From NCBI GenBank assembly GCA_029059965.1, contig JAIDUY010000152.1, positions 1 to 15,301 of the forward strand: 15,301 nt of DNA, in the 5' to 3' direction. This stretch comes from Muribaculaceae bacterium (lineage in GTDB: Bacteria > Bacteroidota > Bacteroidia > Bacteroidales > Muribaculaceae). Below the pieces are notes generated by a model that was given only the letters and a program-made list of their open reading frames with translations, made no database searches and was not told where the DNA came from. This document shows positions 6,766 through 13,175 of the stretch, one piece after another (the first letter of the stretch is position 1; every line of letters begins with the position of its first letter). The position numbers and the translations under genes are program-made.

Positions 6766-6799
6766 AGCGGAGGCTGCGCCTGATGGTGCAGCCTCCGCT
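6766..6799 (-). terminator. Hairpin terminator of the DUF4960-like gene
   Basis: AGCGGAGGCTGC (6766-6777) pairs perfectly over 12 bp with GCAGCCTCCGCT (6788-6799). On the minus strand it is followed by TTAATATT, a moderate U-rich tail. It lies 25 bp after the stop codon at 6825. Confidence 0.75.
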
Positions 6800-6824
6800 G
6801 TTACATGAAGAAAAGTTGATTCCG

Positions 6825-7949
6825 TTATTTCACCAGCACCTTGACGGCCTTGCCACCGCAAACGCGGATGTAGAGGCCTTCGGCGGGATTCTCGACGCGC
6901 ACGCCCTGGAGATTGTAGTAGACGGGAGCTTCGTCAGCCTCTACGATACCGTCGGCTTCGACACCGGTCTGACCGGGACGGGCAAGGTAGCTCATGGTGT
7001 TGGCGGTGAGCTGCTTGAGGTCGCGGTGGTAGGCGTTGGCACCCGAACGGGGAGCCCATTCGCAGGCAGCGAGGCCGTTGGCGACGATGCGGCCCTGACC
7101 TTCGGCGGCGGGATTGAAATCGATGATGCCGGCTACGGCGAAGTCAATTACATGACCCCATGTGCCGAGGATGACGCAGTTGTTCTGAGCCTCGAACTTC
7201 TCCATAGTGTTGCGGCCGTCGGCGGTGTACTGGTAGGCGTTGAGGTCCCACATGCAGTTGTGGTCCTCGCGGTGCATCTCGCTGCCGTTGCCGGTGCCGA
7301 GCATGGCGTAGCTGTCGGTCTCGAACTCGCTGAAGCCTACGCCTGCCTTGGCGGGCCATACGGTAAGGTTATTGTAGATGGCATGGCCGCGACGGTCGTA
7401 GACCTGGGTCATGTCGCGTTCCTCTTCGGGAGCGAGGAAGCCCTTCCAGTAGCCGAGGTGTGCGTTGACGGTCCATACGTCGGTGCCGGGGCCGCCGTTG
7501 GCGGGATTGGCGTCAGAGCCCTCGCTGACGATGTTGGGGGCATACTGAGCGTCGACACGCTGCAGGGGCACGATGAGCTGGGTGGCATACTTGGAGAGGT
7601 AGAGGTTGCCGCCGTCCTCGACGAACTTGCGCAGTGCGCTGATTATCTCGTCGCTGATGAAGGCTGCGGGGAGGTTCTGCCAGCCGCGGGCGAGGTTGGT
7701 GCGGTCGATGTGAATCCAGATGGCTTCGACCCTGGAGGCGTCGATTTTGGAGATTTCCGCAGGAGTGATGAGCTGACCGCCGATTTCGTTGACGAAAAAG
7801 TCGGCTGCGACACGTTCCTGGGCGTTGTCGTGGCTGTTATCGGGATAGCCGATAATCATGGCCGAGTTAGACTCTGCTGCGTCGGCGCCGAAAACTGCGG
7901 CGACGGCGACGGCGAGGGCGAGGCCCTTGCATACACTTGTGAAGTTCAT
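6825..7949 (-). CDS. Secreted DUF4960-like protein
   Basis: A 374-aa exported protein. Translation from ATG 7949 gives a clean signal peptide (MNFTSVCKGLALAVAVAAVFGADA). The longer frame to 8006 adds 19 residues that break it. The body carries blocks that I associate with DUF4960, a Bacteroidetes domain often found near glycan-use genes: AQERVAADFF (about 43-52), VEAIWIHIDRTN (about 73-84) and GGNLYLSKYA (about 112-121). This assignment is from memory and moderate. Residues about 340-374 (YYNLQGVRVENPAEGLYI...GGKAVKVLVK) form the short C-terminal module found at the end of many secreted Bacteroidales proteins. I see no catalytic motif and no SusC/SusD pair nearby. It is probably monocistronic: a terminator follows, and the next gene upstream has its own terminator. 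Confidence 0.85.
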   Translation of the reverse strand: MNFTSVCKGLALAVAVAAVFGADAAESNSAMIIGYPDNSHDNAQERVAADFFVNEIGGQLITPAEISKIDASRVEAIWIHIDRTNLARGWQNLPAAFISDEIISALRKFVEDGGNLYLSKYATQLIVPLQRVDAQYAPNIVSEGSDANPANGGPGTDVWTVNAHLGYWKGFLAPEEERDMTQVYDRRGHAIYNNLTVWPAKAGVGFSEFETDSYAMLGTGNGSEMHREDHNCMWDLNAYQYTADGRNTMEKFEAQNNCVILGTWGHVIDFAVAGIIDFNPAAEGQGRIVANGLAACEWAPRSGANAYHRDLKQLTANTMSYLARPGQTGVEADGIVEADEAPVYYNLQGVRVENPAEGLYIRVCGGKAVKVLVK

Positions 7950-8089
7950 AAGTAAAGAATGTAAAGTTATTTCAATATCAAGGTCTGTTTGGTTTTGACA
8001 CCGCAAATTAATAGCAAAGAGCAGCCAAAGCCTTGCATTATTGATGCGTAGGGGGTGATAAATCGAAAAACTTACAATCCATGCAACAA

Positions 8090-8132
8090 AACTGCAAGCC
8101 GCATCCCTGGCGGAGGAATGCGGCTTGCAGTT
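8090..8132 (-). terminator. Terminator of the outer-membrane protein gene
   Basis: AACTGCAAGCCGCAT (8090-8104) pairs perfectly with ATGCGGCTTGCAGTT (8118-8132), a 15-bp stem with a 13-nt loop. On the minus strand it is followed by TTGTTG after the terminal TT, giving a U-rich tail. It lies 40 bp downstream of the stop at 8173. Confidence 0.85.
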
Positions 8133-8172
8133 AATAATTATTGTAGAACCGGCTCTGACAGATTGATGTCCG

Positions 8173-8775
8173 TCAGAAATCCACGCCTATACGGAACGTG
8201 AAGGCCGGCTTTAATGAGTTGGACGAGCCCAAAATCACGAAGCGCTGATTGCCGTTGTGGTCGTAGTAGACCAGGTCGCGATTATGGTCGTGGCGGTGTG
8301 TCAAGGTCAGGCCCAGGCCTACATTGAGGTTTGTCTTGCGGCCGAGATTGAAGCGGTAACCCACTGTGGGCGAGATGTAGACGGGGCCGTCGGAACGGAA
8401 CTGGACGCCGACGCGCAGGTCGGCATAGGGAGTGTAGCGCCCGAAGGTCTCGTCGAGTCGGGCGTGGGCGTACATGCCGATATATGCGGCATCGAGGAGC
8501 GAGGAGTATCCGCCCATAAGGCCTGCGCCCAGGAAGAAGTGCGGGTTGAACTGGAAGCCGTGCGAGCTCGAGAGAGTGGCGTTGGCAAAGGTGCGCCGCC
8601 CGACACCGTAGTATTCCCAATGGTCGCCGTCGACAAAGTGCGAGCCGTCGGCAGTCATGTACGAGTTGATGTCGGTGCCGATGTCGACAAATCCGCGGTA
8701 GCCGCGGCGCGGCTCGGCGGCAGAAGCGGCAAGGAGAGTGAGCGCAAGTAGCGCTGCCGTCAGTATTCGTTTCAT
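8173..8775 (-). CDS. Outer-membrane beta-barrel protein
   Basis: A 200-aa protein with a signal peptide (MKRILTAALLALTLLAASAA, cleavage near SAA-EP). Alternating amphipathic strands follow, for example FQFNPHFFLGAGLMGGYSS, YADLRVGVQF, VYISPTVGYRFNL and TNLNVGLGLTLTH. It ends in FTFRIGVDF, whose final phenylalanine fits the BAM recognition signal of outer-membrane barrels. Its size suggests an 8-strand barrel of the small porin or OmpX-like type; the function is unknown. Two starts are possible, ATG 8775 or ATG 8781 (adding Met-Ser); ATG 8838 is unlikely because it lies inside the recA terminator. A His/Asp-rich turn (THRHDHNRD) is notable and could be a surface loop. Confidence 0.85.
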   Translation of the reverse strand: MKRILTAALLALTLLAASAAEPRRGYRGFVDIGTDINSYMTADGSHFVDGDHWEYYGVGRRTFANATLSSSHGFQFNPHFFLGAGLMGGYSSLLDAAYIGMYAHARLDETFGRYTPYADLRVGVQFRSDGPVYISPTVGYRFNLGRKTNLNVGLGLTLTHRHDHNRDLVYYDHNGNQRFVILGSSNSLKPAFTFRIGVDF

Positions 8776-8794
8776 AGACATATTGTAGAAACGG

Positions 8795-8826
8795 TAAATA
8801 TACGAAAAAAGTACGTACGTCCCCAA
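8795..8826 (-). promoter_or_regulatory. Probable promoter of the outer-membrane protein gene
   Basis: On the minus strand TTG (8826-8824), 21 bp and TATATTTA (8802-8795) give a 7-of-8 match to the -7 box with a slightly long spacer. The TTG falls in the tail of the recA terminator. The spacer contains the palindrome ACGTACGT (8813-8820), a possible operator. Confidence 0.45.
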
Positions 8827-8871
8827 AAAGCTCCGCAAGCCGGCTTTTCGGAGCGGTCTTGCGGAGCTTTT
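8825..8871 (-). terminator. recA terminator (bidirectional stem)
   Basis: AAAAGCTCCGCAAG (8826-8839) pairs with CTTGCGGAGCTTTT (8858-8871), a 14-bp stem. On the minus strand it ends in a run of five T residues then GGGG, 20 bp after the recA stop. The flanking A and T runs mean it could also work on the plus strand. Confidence 0.85.
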
Positions 8872-8891
8872 ATCGGAATGTGTGTAATATA

Positions 8892-10055
8892 TCAGAGGTC
8901 TTCCTCGATGGAGAAATCGTCGGGGAGATCGTCGTCGAAGTCGTCGGCATCGAGCGCGGGAGCGTCGGCGTCGGTAGTCTTGGCGGCGGATTCAGGGCGG
9001 GGGAGTTCCTTGGGGTCGCCCTTCATGGCAGCGAAAATCTTCTCGGCAATCTCCTGGGCGAGTTCGGGATTGTCGGCGATGGTGGCCTTGGCGGCGTCAC
9101 GACCCTGACCGAGTTTGGAGCCGTCGTAACTGAACCACGAGCCGCTCTTCTTGATGATGTCGTACTGCACGCCGAGGTCGATGATTTCACCGTCCTGCGA
9201 AATTCCGTGGCCGAACATGATGTCGAATTCGGCACGCTTGAAAGGAGGCGCAACCTTGTTCTTGGTCACCTTGACGAAGGCGCGGCGTCCGAGGACTTCC
9301 TCGCCGTCCTTGATCATTGTGCGGCTGCGGATGTCGATGCGCACCGATGCGTAGAACTTGAGGGCGTTGCCGCCGGTGGTAGTCTCGACAGGACCGAACA
9401 TGGAGCCGATTTTCTCGCGCAGCTGGTTGATGAAGATGCAGGTGGTATTGGTGCGCGATATGGCGCCGGTGAGCTTGCGCATGGCCTGCGACATGAGTCG
9501 TGCCTGGAGGCCGACGTTGCGGTCGCCCATCTCGCCCTCGATTTCGTTCTTGGGTGTCAGCGCGGCTACGGAGTCGACCACAAGGATGTCGATGGCGGAG
9601 GAGCGTATGAGCTGCTCGGCAATCTCGAGAGCCTGCTCGCCGTTGTCGGGCTGGGAGATGAGCAGGTTGTTGATGTCCACGCCCAGGCTCTGCGCATAGA
9701 AGCGGTCGAAAGCGTGCTCGGCGTCGATTATTGCCGCGATGCCGCCTGCCTTCTGAGCCTCGGCGATGGCGTGGATGGCAAGGGTAGTCTTACCGGAAGA
9801 CTCGGGACCGTAGATTTCGATGATGCGGCCACGGGGATAGCCGCCCACACCGAGGGCGTAGTTGAGACCTATGGAACCGGAGGGTATCACCTCGATATCT
9901 TCGATTACATCGTCGCCCATCTTCATGATGGCGCCGCGGCCATATGCTTTTTCGATGCGGCCCATGGCCTGTGCGAGTGCGTCCAGACGTGCGGCCCGGG
10001 GGTCGGCGGCTGCCTTGGCGGCGGTTTTCTTGGTTTTTTCTGCTTTAGTGCTCAT
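8892..10055 (-). CDS. recA: Recombinase RecA
   Basis: RecA forms ATP-dependent filaments on single-stranded DNA and carries out strand exchange in homologous recombination and repair. The 387-aa product has Walker [10 protein letters not shown] (residues 83-91), the N-terminal block [25 protein letters not shown] (about 24-48) and the [22 protein letters not shown] region with the catalytic Glu. It also has the [10 protein letters not shown] loop, [18 protein letters not shown], and a highly acidic C-terminus ([19 protein letters not shown]), which in RecA moderates DNA binding. The N-terminal [19 protein letters not shown] is a lysine/alanine-rich extension. Start at ATG 10055 is supported by a consensus promoter 32-62 bp upstream. 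It is transcribed alone, with its own promoter and terminator. Confidence 0.98.
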   Translation of the reverse strand: MSTKAEKTKKTAAKAAADPRAARLDALAQAMGRIEKAYGRGAIMKMGDDVIEDIEVIPSGSIGLNYALGVGGYPRGRIIEIYGPESSGKTTLAIHAIAEAQKAGGIAAIIDAEHAFDRFYAQSLGVDINNLLISQPDNGEQALEIAEQLIRSSAIDILVVDSVAALTPKNEIEGEMGDRNVGLQARLMSQAMRKLTGAISRTNTTCIFINQLREKIGSMFGPVETTTGGNALKFYASVRIDIRSRTMIKDGEEVLGRRAFVKVTKNKVAPPFKRAEFDIMFGHGISQDGEIIDLGVQYDIIKKSGSWFSYDGSKLGQGRDAAKATIADNPELAQEIAEKIFAAMKGDPKELPRPESAAKTTDADAPALDADDFDDDLPDDFSIEEDL

Positions 10056-10086
10056 TTATATGGAGGAGTTTTGTTTGTTTCTGATG

Positions 10087-10117
10087 CAAAATTAGTCGGA
10101 ACGTCGGGCAAGTTCAA
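10087..10117 (-). promoter_or_regulatory. recA promoter
   Basis: On the minus strand TTG (10117-10115), 20 bp and TAATTTTG (10094-10087) match the Bacteroidetes consensus. Transcription should begin near 10080, giving a leader of about 25 nt. That leader contains CTCCTCC rather than a Shine-Dalgarno purine tract. Confidence 0.75.
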
Positions 10118-10129
10118 TACCCACACCCG

Positions 10130-10143
10130 TTAACCGAGGTTAA
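10130..10143. promoter_or_regulatory. Palindrome upstream of the recA promoter
   Basis: TTAACC-GA-GGTTAA is a perfect inverted repeat of 6 bp arms with a 2-bp centre. It sits 13 bp upstream of the recA -33 element, at about -50 to -63 relative to the expected transcription start. This is a plausible site for a dimeric regulator; no regulator is identified. Confidence 0.4.
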
Positions 10144-10334
10144 GATATAATTTTCAGGGAAAATTTATTCAAGACATAAACGCCTGTCTGTCAGTCAATG
10201 TTGTATTTTTCCTGAAAAAAAGATGCAATTTTTTTCGTCCTGCACTGAACCATTCATGCCTGTCCGTGTTCTAATAGTACATAGCAAGATTACTTTTTCC
10301 ATTGCAAGAAATGTGATAATGATTGGTTTATTAT
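10144..10334. other. AT-rich gene-free stretch with paired inverted repeats
   Basis: I see no convincing gene here. The stretch contains AATTTTC-AGG-GAAAATT (10149-10165) and TTTTTC-CT-GAAAAA (10206-10219). These are related palindromes in opposite orientation, sharing TTTTCAGG followed by A-runs, with starts 57 bp apart. A minus-strand frame (10195-10407, 70 codons) runs through both hairpins to its right and looks non-coding. No full TTG-N20-TAnnTTTG promoter was found on either strand. Confidence 0.4.
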
Positions 10335-10375
10335 CTAATGTGGCGACACCGTGACGGCGTCGCCACATTAGTTTT
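10335..10375 (+). terminator. Strong hairpin with plus-strand T-tract
   Basis: CTAATGTGGCGAC (10335-10347) pairs perfectly with GTCGCCACATTAG (10359-10371), and CCG-TGA-CGG can pair in the loop. TTTT follows on the plus strand. No plus-strand gene leads into it, so it either ends an unannotated plus transcript or acts as the second hairpin behind the minus-strand operon. Confidence 0.6.
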
Positions 10376-10386
10376 ATATAAGTCAG

Positions 10387-10429
10387 ACAATATGCGCAGC
10401 CCGTCATGAGAACGGGCTGCGCATATTGT
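10387..10429 (-). terminator. Hairpin ending the amylase-DUF1573 operon
   Basis: The segment 10387-10404 pairs without mismatch over 18 bp with 10412-10429 around a 7-nt loop. It begins 5 bp after the DUF1573 stop codon on the minus strand. The tail (CTGACTTATAT) has no proper U-run, so termination may depend on the very stable stem, on Rho, or on the second hairpin just beyond; the stem would also protect the mRNA 3' end. Confidence 0.7.
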
Positions 10430-10434
10430 ATAGG

Positions 10435-10839
10435 TCAGGGAATCACGACACCTCTGAGCTGCAGCTGCACTTTCTCGCTCTTTCCGGCGGCGTTGCGCAG
10501 GCGCAGGGTCACTTCCTTGTCCACCTCGCCTCGCTGGCCGACGGTGTTGAAGGTGACGTTGATGACGGCCGAGTCGCCCGGCATGACGGGCTTGCGGGGG
10601 TAGGAGGGTTCGGTGCACCCGCATGAGGCTCGCGCCGAAAGGATGGCCACGGCGCCCTCGCCGTTATTTGTCATGACATAACGGACGGACACATGGTCGG
10701 CATCGGCATGGACATTGCCGAAGTCGGCCAGGGTACGGTCGAAGCTCACGCCGACCTTGCTGCCGGGGACACGCGCCGAGGCTGCCGCGGCAAGGAGGAG
10801 CATCGACGCAATCATCAGGAATCGAACTGCGGCTTTCAT
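10435..10839 (-). CDS. Secreted DUF1573 protein
   Basis: A 134-aa protein with a signal peptide (MKAAVRFLMIASMLLLAAAASA). It consists of one DUF1573 domain, an immunoglobulin-like beta sandwich common in Bacteroidetes periplasmic or surface proteins. Family marks are FDRTLADFGNV (about 33-43), YVMTNNGEGAVAILSARASCGCTEPSYPRKPVMPGDSA (about 54-91) with the conserved CGCT, and ITV-type strands near the end (VQLQLRGVVIP). Its start codon overlaps the meaB stop (ATGA, 10839-10836), so it is translationally coupled to a cytoplasmic GTPase, an odd pairing. No enzymatic function is known for the family. It is the last gene of the run. Confidence 0.88.
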   Translation of the reverse strand: MKAAVRFLMIASMLLLAAAASARVPGSKVGVSFDRTLADFGNVHADADHVSVRYVMTNNGEGAVAILSARASCGCTEPSYPRKPVMPGDSAVINVTFNTVGQRGEVDKEVTLRLRNAAGKSEKVQLQLRGVVIP

Positions 10840-11933
10840 AGCATCTTGCTGTCGAAGTAATGATTGAGGACGTCTGCTGCGGCGGCGAAGCTGGAGCGGT
10901 GGTTGGCCAGTACGTCGGCCTCGGCTGCAGCAAGGCGCGCGGCGATGTCGGGATTGTCGTAGAAGTGCTTGCGCAGCTGCTCGTCGATGGTTTCGTACAT
11001 CCACCATCGTGCCTGCTCGCGGCGCTTGGTATCGAAGTAGCCGTTGGCCTTGACGAAGGCGAAGTAGCGGTCGATCATGTCCCATACCTCGGGTATGCCG
11101 AGCTCGTAGTAGCCCGAGTAGGTGAGTACTTCGGGGCGCCAGCCTGAGGCCGTCGGCGGGAAGAGGTGGAGAGCCGAGCGGAACTGCGCCTGGGCGAGCT
11201 GCGCCGGGCCGATGTTGTCGCCGTCGGCCTTGTTGATGACAATGCCGTCGGCCATCTCCATGATGCCTCGCTTGATGCCCTGCAGCTCGTCGCCTGCACC
11301 GGCAATCTGGATGAGAAGGAAGAAGTCGACCATGGAATGCACGGCGGTCTCGCTCTGTCCTACGCCCACGGTCTCGACGAATATGTTGTTGTAGCCCGCA
11401 GCCTCGCAGAGCACTATGGTCTCGCGGGTCTTGCGCGCCACGCCGCCGAGCGAGCCTGCCGAGGGGCTGGGGCGGATGAATGCCGAAGGATGGACAGCGA
11501 GCTTCTCCATACGCGTCTTGTCGCCGAGTATGGACCCCTTTGTGCGCTCGCTGGAGGGGTCGATGGCCAGAACGGCGAGCTTGCCGCCCTCGCGGAGCAC
11601 ATGAAGACCGAACACGTCGATACTGGTGCTCTTTCCGGCGCCGGGGACGCCGGTGATGCCTATGCGGCGCGAGTTGCCCGAATGGGGCAGACATTTGTCT
11701 ATCACCTCCTGCGCCAGGGCGTAGTGGTCGTGCGCGAGGCTTTCGACCAGGGTTACCGCGCGGCTCAGGGCTGTGACATCGCCCTTGAGGATGCCCTCGA
11801 CGAGCTCCGACGCCGTAGGCAGGGGCTTGCGCCGCGGACGCTTGTTGAGATATGGATTGACCGACGGCGGCTGTACGACGCCGCTGTTGACTGTCAGTCC
11901 GGTATATTTGTCGTCGTTTTCAGGATGTTCCAT
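10836..11933 (-). CDS. meaB: MeaB/ArgK-type GTPase, methylmalonyl-CoA mutase chaperone
   Basis: MeaB is a G3E-family P-loop GTPase. It loads adenosylcobalamin into, and protects, methylmalonyl-CoA mutase, which in Bacteroidales acts in the succinate-to-propionate route. The 365-aa product has the P-loop GVPGAGKST (residues 95-103), DPSSERTKGSILGDKTRM (125-142), the switch-like VGVGQSE (189-195) and NKAD (234-237) for guanine specificity. Its C-terminal helical arm is the usual dimerisation region. The first 40 residues are a variable polar tail. The mutase genes are not in the window, so the partner is assumed from the family. There is a 49-bp gap from the GNAT gene, and the DUF1573 start overlaps its stop. 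The older ArgK transport-kinase annotation is not supported. Confidence 0.93.
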   Translation of the reverse strand: MEHPENDDKYTGLTVNSGVVQPPSVNPYLNKRPRRKPLPTASELVEGILKGDVTALSRAVTLVESLAHDHYALAQEVIDKCLPHSGNSRRIGITGVPGAGKSTSIDVFGLHVLREGGKLAVLAIDPSSERTKGSILGDKTRMEKLAVHPSAFIRPSPSAGSLGGVARKTRETIVLCEAAGYNNIFVETVGVGQSETAVHSMVDFFLLIQIAGAGDELQGIKRGIMEMADGIVINKADGDNIGPAQLAQAQFRSALHLFPPTASGWRPEVLTYSGYYELGIPEVWDMIDRYFAFVKANGYFDTKRREQARWWMYETIDEQLRKHFYDNPDIAARLAAAEADVLANHRSSFAAAADVLNHYFDSKML

Positions 11934-11982
11934 AGTATATGGTAGTCAGAGGAGGCGGAGGATTGTCGGGAGAGCGCCCGGC

Positions 11983-13137
11983 TTACTTGGTCTCGGGCAC
12001 GGGTGCGGGTATGGCCTTACGGAATGCGCGGCGGCGGCGGTGCTGGCGGCGTTCGAAGTACTCCCACTGTTTCTGAACGTTTTCGTTGCCTTCAAGTTCG
12101 AGGTTGCTCTCGGCTTCCTTGTATCCGCGGGCATTGAAAGTGGGGATAAGGTGGTTGAACAGCAGCGCGTTGACGCCCTTGCCCTGAAATTCGGGCTTGA
12201 CGGCGACAAGGAGCAGGTCGACCACGTCGCTGCCGCCCTTGAGGGCCTTGAGCAGGTGGAACCAGCCTGTGGGCCAGAGGCGGCCGCGGCTCTTCTGCAG
12301 CGCGCGCGACATAGAGGGCATGGAGATGCCCACGGCCACGAGACGGTCGTCGGCGTCGACAACGAGGCAGACATTATCCGGGGTGAGCATGCCGATGTAC
12401 TCGGCGATGTAGTACTGAATCTGGCGCTCGGTCAGAGGCGAGTAGCCGTAGAGTCCGGCATATGCCTCGTTGATGAGATCGAATATGGCCTGACCGTACT
12501 TCTTTGCCAGGGGCTTGATGTTCTTGAAGTGGGGTACATGGAGGCCGAACTTGCGCGATACGATTTCGGCGATGCGCTGATGCTTCTCGGGGATTGCCTC
12601 AGGCACCTTGATGCGGAACTCTACCCAGTCGACGTCCTTTTCGAATCCGAGGCGCGCCATATGCTCGGGGTAGTAGGGCGGATTGTAGATTGTGGCCATG
12701 GTGCCGAGCTGGTCGAAGCCTTCGATGAGCATGCCTTCGTGATCCATGTCGGAAAATCCCATGGGTCCGACGATTTCGGTCATGCCCCGGCTGCGTCCCC
12801 AGTCCTGCACGGCCTCGAAGAGAGCGTCGACCACTTCGGCGTCGTCGATGAACTCGAGGAATCCGAAGCGGAGGTCGTGGCGGCCGGTCTTCTCGTTAGC
12901 CACTTTGTTGATGATGCCCGTAATGGTTCCGACGGGCTCGCCGTTGCGGAACGCCATGAACGACTGCGCCTCGCAGAAATCGAAGGCAGGGTTCACGTCG
13001 GGGTTGAGAGTGGCCATGTCGTCGCGTATCAGCGGCGGCACGTAGCAATCGTTGCCTTTGTAGAGGTCGATGCCGAAGCGCACGTACTGCTCGAACTGGT
13101 CGGCGGAATATATGGGATGTACGAAAACAGAGGACAT
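11983..13137 (-). CDS. Tandem-GNAT acetyltransferase-like protein
   Basis: A 384-aa cytoplasmic protein with two GNAT-like halves. The N-terminal half has FMAFRNGEPVGTITGIINK (about 60-78) and the conserved block GPMGFSDMDHEGMLIEGFD (124-142). The C-terminal half has the acyl-CoA pyrophosphate loop VAVKPEFQGKGVNALLFNHL (311-330; QGKGVN corresponds to the Q/RxxGxG/A signature), followed by ESNLELEGNENVQKQWEYFERR. Proteins of this length and pattern are widespread in Bacteroidetes without a known substrate. The C-terminus is strikingly basic (RRQHRRRRAFRK, 363-374). The start at ATG 13137 has a pyrimidine-rich leader. It lies 38 bp after the pseudokinase gene and probably shares its transcript. 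Candidate substrates such as amino groups or lipids cannot be chosen from sequence. Confidence 0.82.
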   Translation of the reverse strand: MSSVFVHPIYSADQFEQYVRFGIDLYKGNDCYVPPLIRDDMATLNPDVNPAFDFCEAQSFMAFRNGEPVGTITGIINKVANEKTGRHDLRFGFLEFIDDAEVVDALFEAVQDWGRSRGMTEIVGPMGFSDMDHEGMLIEGFDQLGTMATIYNPPYYPEHMARLGFEKDVDWVEFRIKVPEAIPEKHQRIAEIVSRKFGLHVPHFKNIKPLAKKYGQAIFDLINEAYAGLYGYSPLTERQIQYYIAEYIGMLTPDNVCLVVDADDRLVAVGISMPSMSRALQKSRGRLWPTGWFHLLKALKGGSDVVDLLLVAVKPEFQGKGVNALLFNHLIPTFNARGYKEAESNLELEGNENVQKQWEYFERRQHRRRRAFRKAIPAPVPETK

Positions 13138-13175
13138 AGAAATAAGGGGGTATGGAAAGTGAGCCTGCCGCCGTG

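Noticed and set aside
6747..7955. Long plus-strand open frame of 402 codons
   Set aside because: It is antisense to the DUF4960-like gene, its translation is a valine/glycine/alanine-rich string with no domain, and it reads through the terminator hairpin. It is an artefact of GC-rich codon use.
8776..8838. Longer start for the outer-membrane protein at 8838
   Set aside because: It lies within the recA terminator and upstream of the gene's own promoter box, and would bury the signal peptide.
8859..10133. Long plus-strand open frame of 424 codons
   Set aside because: It is antisense to recA and its product is low-complexity and unlike any protein; recA on the other strand is certain.
10149..10219. 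Insertion-sequence ends or attachment site in the recA upstream gap
   Set aside because: No transposase or integrase remnant, target duplication or tRNA was found; the palindromes are short and AT-rich.
10195..10407. Small minus-strand 70-codon gene
   Set aside because: The frame runs through both large hairpins, lacks a promoter or family resemblance, and has unlikely composition.
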